A DNA stretch of 64,000 bases from Choanephora cucurbitarum (taxonomy: Eukaryota; Mucoromycota; Mucoromycetes; Mucorales; Choanephoraceae): positions 156,467 to 220,466 of the forward strand of contig JAIWNI010000049.1 of NCBI GenBank assembly GCA_025331435.1. The letters are read 5' to 3'. Every line of letters starts with the position of its first letter. Positions within the stretch are counted from its first letter, which is position 1. This document shows positions 58,506-64,000 of the stretch, one piece after another. The position numbers were made by a program, and so were the translations under genes. The notes under the pieces are model-generated. The model saw only the letters and a program-made list of their open reading frames with translations. It searched no databases and was not told the origin of the DNA.

Positions 58506-61496
58506 ATGCGTTACTGTACAATCTGCGATTCAAGAATTACTGAAAGAGCTTACAAAAAGCATTGTGATAAGCACGAATTGGATCGTATTGCCAAGATTAT
58601 GTCCGCTACTATGCGTAATGCTGAAAACCACACAGCATATGCTTCCTACAAAGTGGAATCTAATGAAGACGCTTTGATGACGGAATCTGATGCCTTTTCT
58701 GCTGTCGATAATGCAATTGATGATCAAAGCAACGATGAAGATGAAAGTTGCGAGGCAGTTGAAGCGGAAGAAGAAGTAGTCGTTGACCAAGAGGATCAAG
58801 AAGAAGAGAAGATCAACGAAATCGAGCAAGTTAATCTTCATTTGGAAAGACATCTTGAAAACATGGATCGTCCGTTGGAAGTTGACTTCTCATCTACTTT
58901 GGGCTCTCCAGATGCTTTTGATAAGTTCAACGTCGAATTGAAGATGTTTATGAGAGAGAACAAGGTGAACAATGTAGCACAAGATGGATTGATTAAGCAC
59001 TTCAACAAGTTTTTGAGAAGTATTGGTTATTGTACGTATCTACCTTCTCTGTCCTCACATATAATTTCGTTCTCTTTATTGACTGTAACTGTCTTGTAGC
59101 TGGTCCTATGTTGCTTTCCCCGTACCTCTCAAACAAGCTTGTTGAAACTCCCTACGGTCCGCTTAAAAAAACCTACCATGTTTGTGAAAGTCACTCACAC
59201 ATGTTTTATCAAGATGATCAGGTTGAGTGCTCCTGCGAAACGAACAACAAGCGGTACAAGGAAGATGGTGTAAGTCCAGTTGCAACAACTACACAGATCC
59301 CCCTCTACCACCAACTGGCTACCATGTTCAATAAAGCCCAAAACCGAGAACAACTGTTGTACCGTGTTCAACATGAGAAGTCCAGAGTAGCAAATACTTA
59401 CACGGATATCTTTGATGGAGACCTCTATCAAAAGCATAAGCATCTGTTTAAAAACGATTATGACCTTGCTCTTGCTTTGTATATCGATGGCTTCGCTCCT
59501 CAAAAGAGGGGCTCTACAACCATGGTCACTTTTATGGCAGTGGTTCTAAACCTTCCTCCAGATGTTCGGTAAGTGAAAGATTGATATGCGGCGAATCTGA
59601 TCCATTATACTGTGTTTCTCAACCTCTTTATAACTTGTAGCTACAAGAAAGAAAATATGTTACAGGTCATGATTACCTTCGGAAGCAAAAAACCAAAAAA
59701 CATATATAGTTACCTGGCACCAACATTCGAGGATCTTTTGGCATTACAAGAGCATGGCATGAAGATCAAAACACAAGACGGCCAAAACATCTTCTGCAAA
59801 GCCTTTGTGCTTGCTATCATCGGTGATTTCCCTGCCATGTCAGAGATGATAGCACACAAAACCCATGCTTCTGAGTTTGGCTGCAGAATCTGTAAGATTC
59901 AGGGGACTCGTCGTTTGGTCAAAAGAGGATACTCCTTTATCGTAGATGGTGCTTCAACCGAAATCAGAAAGAAAGCTGATTTTGATGTCGACAAGGTGAG
60001 TAAATAGAAATGCAACTTTCAACGAACTGTGAGTTGAACTAACCTGGTTATTCTTCTAGGAAACCTGTGGTATTAAGCACTCCACACCTCTTCAATTTCT
60101 TGCCTGTTTCACTGACTCTTCGTTTTTGTGTTTGGATGAATTGCATCTTTGGGGACACAATGTTGCCAAGCAGCTGTGGAATCTTATAAGTACTGGAAAG
60201 CACAAAGAAAACATTTTGCTCTTGAAAAACCGCTATAGAAAAACGATAGGATTGTGCATGGCTAATACCGCCAAGTATACTAATAGTAAAGCATTTGAAG
60301 GCAATTTGATAGGTAAGTAGACAAATCTCGAGTTTTTGCTCCCCCCAAAATACTAAAGCCAAAAATATACGTACATATTTGCTTGTTACCATGTAGACAT
60401 ACATGATAGATCAGGACATGCTCGAGGCGTTGACTGGATCATGTTTTTGCAACATGTTGTACCAAATGTATTGCCAGCAATGTACCAGCAACAAAACGAT
60501 GAAATAGCCACTAGAGAAAAAAGAATCGAACGAAAGTTGCTGGAAGAAATGTATTCTGCTCTACGTTGTTTGTCCAAAGCCTGTTCATTGTCACTTCAGT
60601 TCAAAATAACAAAAGCAGACTTACAAAATATTGAAAGGAATATTCTTCAATGGCACACCTTTTTAAAGAATCACTGCTCCTCTGATGTGTTTACTGTGAA
60701 CCAGCATAGTCTTCTACATATTCCATTTATCATCAAGAGCCAAGGCCCCCTTCGACAGATCAGTGCAAGACCATTAGAACGTCTGATAGGCTTAACGAAA
60801 GTTACCATTCGTTCCAAAAAAAGCCCTGGCCAAAATGCAATCAATGAAATGAACAAGAGCTTTGCTGCCAACTATTACAGTAGGTCTGTTCATGAGATTC
60901 GCTCTTTTCTGTGTCCTGTCCCCGGCTCTGGTGCATCTACTTTCTGCCTCGGCAAACAAAAGACCCGACAGCTTACTATCAAGTCCACAGAAGCAAGGGC
61001 TGTACAGTTTGAGGTTGCTCTGAGCTCTTACCTCAATCGATCAAGACCTGCTGGCAACAGTATGCGGACGATTGATGGTAACCTCAACGTTACTACCTAT
61101 AGCAGCCTCACTCTGTACAAAAGTAGGTGCATTATCCGAACCAACGATCTTGTACTTGTTGACTTGCATGTCATAAGTGATGTTTCAGCAAATGTCGTGT
61201 TCAATAAGTTCCTTTCAACAGTTGAATACATCTTTGGGTTGCCTGGAAAAGAACCATTGTGTTTGGTACGCGTTCATAAGAACCCTGTTCTTCATGAAGT
61301 GCAAAGCCAACGCATTGGCTTCTACCTGAACAACGAACAGCAACTACAAAATGAAGAAGACAAATATGTTATTATCAACATAGAACAACTGCAAACAAAA
61401 GCTACTTATATCAACTGTCAAAATAGAAACTATTACATCTGGGACTCCTCTGCAATTACTAGAAGCAAGCTTGGTAGCTTTGACCAAATATACTGA
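58506..61496 (+). CDS. CACTA Tnp2-type transposase, five exons
   Basis: Exons 58506-59031, 59100-59568, 59641-59995, 60060-60312, 60397-61496; 2703 nt, 900 aa, with GT-AG junctions and no internal stop. The N-terminus has a Cys-His motif (CTICDSRITERAYKKHCDKH) and an acidic region. The Tnp2 core is visible: ALALYIDGFAPQKRG (first Asp), LNLPPDVRYKKENMLQVMI, AFVLAIIGDFPAMSEMIAHK, EFGCRICKIQG, and CLDELHLWGHNVAKQLW (likely third acidic residue). The C-terminal half is helical and has a long region typical of these transposases. The gene lies between proper TIRs with matching TSD, supporting potential autonomy. Catalytic residue assignment is by motif order. Confidence 0.88.
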
Positions 61497-61834
61497 GCTT
61501 AATATACATAATTATCTATAGAACATTTGATTGAATAAAATAACTACTGCAAAAAAAGCCGGTAAAAGTACTTTAAAAAATATATTCCAAAAAAAAAAAC
61601 CTTTCGAATTTAATCATTTTCGCCCAAAAAAAAGGTTTCTCAGAAGAACCTTTGAAAAAATAAAAAAAAATAAAAATTGAACCATCAAAAAGCCTTTTTT
61701 TAAAAGGTCAACCAAAACCCAACAGAAACCTCCGACAAAAGGCTAATTAAGTGTTAAACCTCTCAAAAACCTCTGAAAAAAGGTTTTTTGCGGGCTTTTC
61801 GGCGAAAAAAACCTTTTTTTTTTTTACAGTGTAT

Positions 61835-62295
61835 GTTGATTTCAAATCAATGTTAGCATTGGCGTCTAGCAATGGCTGTAATTGATTCATGTAATGCAGT
61901 CTTTCTTCAGATGTACCAACAGGACTGGCGTTTACTGAGTTACTAACTTCTTCAGGATCAATAGGACAAGGCAACTTAGGTCCTGTAACTCCAAACCAAG
62001 AAGTAACTAAGCCATGGATTGACATACCCAAAAGAGGCATCAAATTCAAGCCAATGATAACAGGTACGTTATCCTTAATAGAAAATGCATTGAAGACTTC
62101 AAAAGTATGCTTAATGAATTTTTTATTGTAACAAAGATTTAAACTACATTGCCCAAGGCGAGGCGAAGAATAAAAGCTCGTGTCCCAACTGCACACTGCC
62201 CGAAGCAGGAACAAGAGGAAGAACAAGGAAGGAAAAGAAAGATGGATGAACCACACTGAAAGTGGCACCACTATCAACCAAGGCGTACACAGCAA
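61835..62295 (-). pseudogene. Gypsy protease to RT linker segment
   Basis: Encodes LCYNKKFIKHTFEVFNAF, VPVIIGLNLMPLLG (the distal protease strand, a GLNLM-like motif) and the linker up to the CACTA insertion. Its frame differs from gag/protease at about 62190, so a one-base indel separates them. The upstream part of this frame (to 62295) overlaps gag in another frame and is not coding. Confidence 0.75.
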
Positions 62296-63982
62296 CGTTT
62301 TCTACAACCAATGGAACAATTAGAGCGTTAGACTTATACTCTGGAAGTTTAGAATATTCAGTGTCATACTTACAGTTCTGTGCAGCCTCGGCCATACGTT
62401 CATCCACCTCCATATCATCCTCCGAAGGAGGCACAACAGAAGACACGACAGCAGAAGAACCAGCCCCAAAGGCAACAGAAGCAGACTCGTTAGCGCGAAG
62501 AGCACCAAGCGACAAAGAAGAAGTGCCAGCAGCAACAGGTGTGCCGGCAGCAGAAGTACCAGCAGCAAAAGAACCAGCAGAATTGCCAGCAGCAAAAGAG
62601 TTCCACTCCGAAGCGGCTCCAACAGGTGCTTGAGCTGAAGAGCCCGCAGAAGCAACCAAAGAACCCAAAGAGGAAGAAGCAGAGATGGTCATCATCCCGA
62701 AGTTCTTGCCCACAGAAGGCACCCCCGAATTACACACATGTGCCTTCGACCAGCCCAAGGCTCCACACTTGTAGCACTTACGCTCCTTACCCTTTCCTTT
62801 ATCGGCGTGACGAGCCAACGAGACCGAAGAGGTAGCACCAGAGCCAGCGACAAGAGACGAAGAGATAGAAGCCAGAGCCTTACAGCCAGCAGTGCTATGC
62901 GTGTTGACCTTGTGCAACTCACAATAACGTCCAGAGGACGAAGAACGCTTAGACACCTTAGTGCCAGACTTATTGGTCCACTTGGACGTGCCAGTTGAAG
63001 AACCAGCGACAAAACCAGAAGAAAAAGAAGCACCACCAGGACCCATTTCTTCACGTTCCTTGAAGACACGCAAGGCAACAGAAACAACCTGGTTGATATC
63101 CCAGACCGCATGCTCAGGCAGAGCAGCACGAGCCAAGATCACCTTCTCCAACAATGTACTAGGCATAGCACGTTTAAATCGGTCAACAAGGACAGACGAA
63201 GGCAAACACTGAGCACCTGCACGGCGACACAAGTCACGGAAACGATCAACGAACGCTTCAAAGCCTTCACCGGATAACATGGATATGTTAGATAGTTGCA
63301 AAGCACAATCGGCTTGATCTTGTAGTTCTGTACGCCCAAAACGAGCAGAGAACGCAGTTTTGAAATCAGACCACGAAGGAACTGAAGGGGAAAAATTAGT
63401 CAAGAACTGACCATACCACTGTCTAGCGGTGTAAGATAACAACTGGGGAACCAGTCGTGTAAAATGAATGTCAACATTCAAAGCATTGGCATGCATTACG
63501 TCTTCGAAGTACATCACACAAGCGTGCACGTCAAGGAATACACGAGCCTTGGGGTCATGTACACAGCCTTCCCACTGGAACAGGGGCAACGAAGAAGGAC
63601 AGACCACACGAGAGGAGTCACTCACCCAAGGAGCAGCAGCAACACCACCATCACGCACAGAAGAACCTTGGCCGTCAATTCGTTCCAAAGTACGAGTCAG
63701 CAAGTCCAAGTCAGCTTCGGTTTGGCAAATCTGCTCACGGAGAGCAGCAGCATTGCCTTCGTCTGTACGGCTATGGTACTGATTACCAAGCAAGACGAGT
63801 TTAACCTTCAACTGGTTGACTGCCTCACGCAAGGAACTAGCATCTACCGGAGCAGAAACAACAGGGACAGAGGCAACAGGGACAGACACAACAGGGACAG
63901 AGACAGCAGGTGCAGACACAACAGGAGCAGACACAACAGGAGCAGGCACAACAGGAAGAGAGTCGGTAACCATGACATCCAT
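62144..63982 (-). CDS. Gypsy gag with zinc knuckle and protease start
   Basis: 612 codons. It starts with Pro-Val-Ser repeats (PVVSAPVVSAPAVSVPVVS). A coiled-coil region follows, then the retrotransposon gag core (WYGQFLTNFSPSVPSWSDFKTAFSARFG, LSGEGFEAFVDRFRDLCRRAGAQ), a zinc knuckle-like CYKCGALGWSKAHVC and an Ala/Ser/Gly-rich stretch. The aspartic-protease active site YALVDSGATFSVVH comes last, followed by a frameshift. The ATG at 63982 may not be the true start because the frame stays open to the window edge. The repeat-rich N-terminus is unusual. Confidence 0.82.
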   Translation of the reverse strand: MDVMVTDSLPVVPAPVVSAPVVSAPAVSVPVVSVPVASVPVVSAPVDASSLREAVNQLKVKLVLLGNQYHSRTDEGNAAALREQICQTEADLDLLTRTLERIDGQGSSVRDGGVAAAPWVSDSSRVVCPSSLPLFQWEGCVHDPKARVFLDVHACVMYFEDVMHANALNVDIHFTRLVPQLLSYTARQWYGQFLTNFSPSVPSWSDFKTAFSARFGRTELQDQADCALQLSNISMLSGEGFEAFVDRFRDLCRRAGAQCLPSSVLVDRFKRAMPSTLLEKVILARAALPEHAVWDINQVVSVALRVFKEREEMGPGGASFSSGFVAGSSTGTSKWTNKSGTKVSKRSSSSGRYCELHKVNTHSTAGCKALASISSSLVAGSGATSSVSLARHADKGKGKERKCYKCGALGWSKAHVCNSGVPSVGKNFGMMTISASSSLGSLVASAGSSAQAPVGAASEWNSFAAGNSAGSFAAGTSAAGTPVAAGTSSLSLGALRANESASVAFGAGSSAVVSSVVPPSEDDMEVDERMAEAAQNCKYDTEYSKLPEYKSNALIVPLVVENVAVYALVDSGATFSVVHPSFFSFLVLPLVPASGSVQLGHELLFFASPWAM

Positions 63983-64000
63983 GTTGATGTCAGCAGCAGG

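Larger units (their letters stand above)
56916..61831. mobile_element. Complete CACTA (EnSpm-like) DNA transposon
   Basis: 4916 bp from CACTGTAAAAAAA to TTTTTTTACAGTG, flanked by TAT duplications (56913-56915 and 61832-61834). It carries a Tnp2-type transposase (+) and a divergent second gene (-). Subterminal regions (56930-57215 and 61555-61826) are packed with AAAGGT/AAAGGC-type short repeats, as known for transposase binding sites in CACTA elements. Insertion is into gypsy pol, so it is younger than that element. Both genes have open, spliceable frames, so the element may be autonomous. Confidence 0.93.
52870..64000 (-). mobile_element. Decayed chromodomain Ty3/gypsy retrotransposon, runs off the right edge
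   Basis: Order on the minus strand: gag with zinc knuckle, protease, reverse transcriptase, RNase H, integrase, chromodomain, then polypurine tract and LTR. The chromodomain marks it as a chromovirus. It is broken by frameshifts near 62190, 55975 and 53475, by a CACTA element in the protease-RT linker and by a solo LTR in the chromodomain. The 5' LTR is outside the window. Confidence 0.88.

Noticed and set aside
62262..63782. Plus-strand open frames rich in Ala/Pro/Arg
   Set aside because: Antisense shadows of the gypsy gag, which has clear motifs and a zinc knuckle.

Overview
The window looks like nuclear DNA of an early-diverging filamentous fungus, most likely of the order Mucorales. The base composition is AT-rich. 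Genes carry short introns (about 45-75 bp) with GTAAGT-type donors, and the recognisable host genes are eukaryotic and fungal in type. These include an Spf1 P5A-ATPase, a CorA/ALR magnesium transporter, Gpi3/PIG-A, choline-phosphate cytidylyltransferase, an F-box protein and a SET/MYND methyltransferase. Species cannot be fixed from sequence reading alone.

Layout. 1-7676 is mostly non-coding, with one small LEA/SMP-like stress protein gene (1021-1257, -) and one orphan gene (5296-6063, +). 7677-20410 is a transposon cluster. It starts with a TIR-bearing MITE arm carrying a 5'-truncated LINE, followed by an apparently intact MULE with a spliced 768-aa transposase and a separate OTU-protease ORF. 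Next comes a 484-aa nuclease-like gene, then a second MITE copy holding a near full-length LINE (14446-20235). 20623-24512 has an F-box gene and a decayed VPS8 pseudogene ending against a third MITE fragment. 26157-42631 is the host-gene core: GPI3 and PCT1 (divergent, 221-bp shared promoter), a small unknown gene, 2.8 kb of non-coding DNA, a SMYD-type gene, a CorA-type gene, a 412-bp CACTA-derived hairpin MITE and SPF1. 42.9-46.0 kb is a decayed Pif1-helicase plus AP-endonuclease element of Helentron type, itself hit by a 215-bp MITE. 46604-52293 is a second LINE with a perfect 14-bp target duplication. About 52.87 kb to the right edge is a chromodomain-type Ty3/gypsy element on the minus strand. 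It is broken by a solo LTR in the chromodomain (TSD CCATG) and by a complete CACTA element (56916-61831, TSD TAT) in pol.

How things fit together. GPI3 and PCT1 both act in membrane lipid and GPI metabolism at the ER and share an intergenic promoter; SPF1 also acts at the ER membrane. The rest of the biology is nested transposition. The most unusual signal is that two different LINE insertions sit at the identical nucleotide inside the terminal inverted repeat of the same DNA-transposon family, while a third copy of that terminus is empty. This suggests a LINE that targets the ends of a cut-and-paste transposon. Both full-length LINEs start 1-4 nt before the ORF1 ATG. Reading splice sites by eye gives uninterrupted frames for the MULE transposase (2307 nt), the CACTA transposase (2703 nt) and its divergent partner (612 nt), so these two DNA elements may be recent or active.
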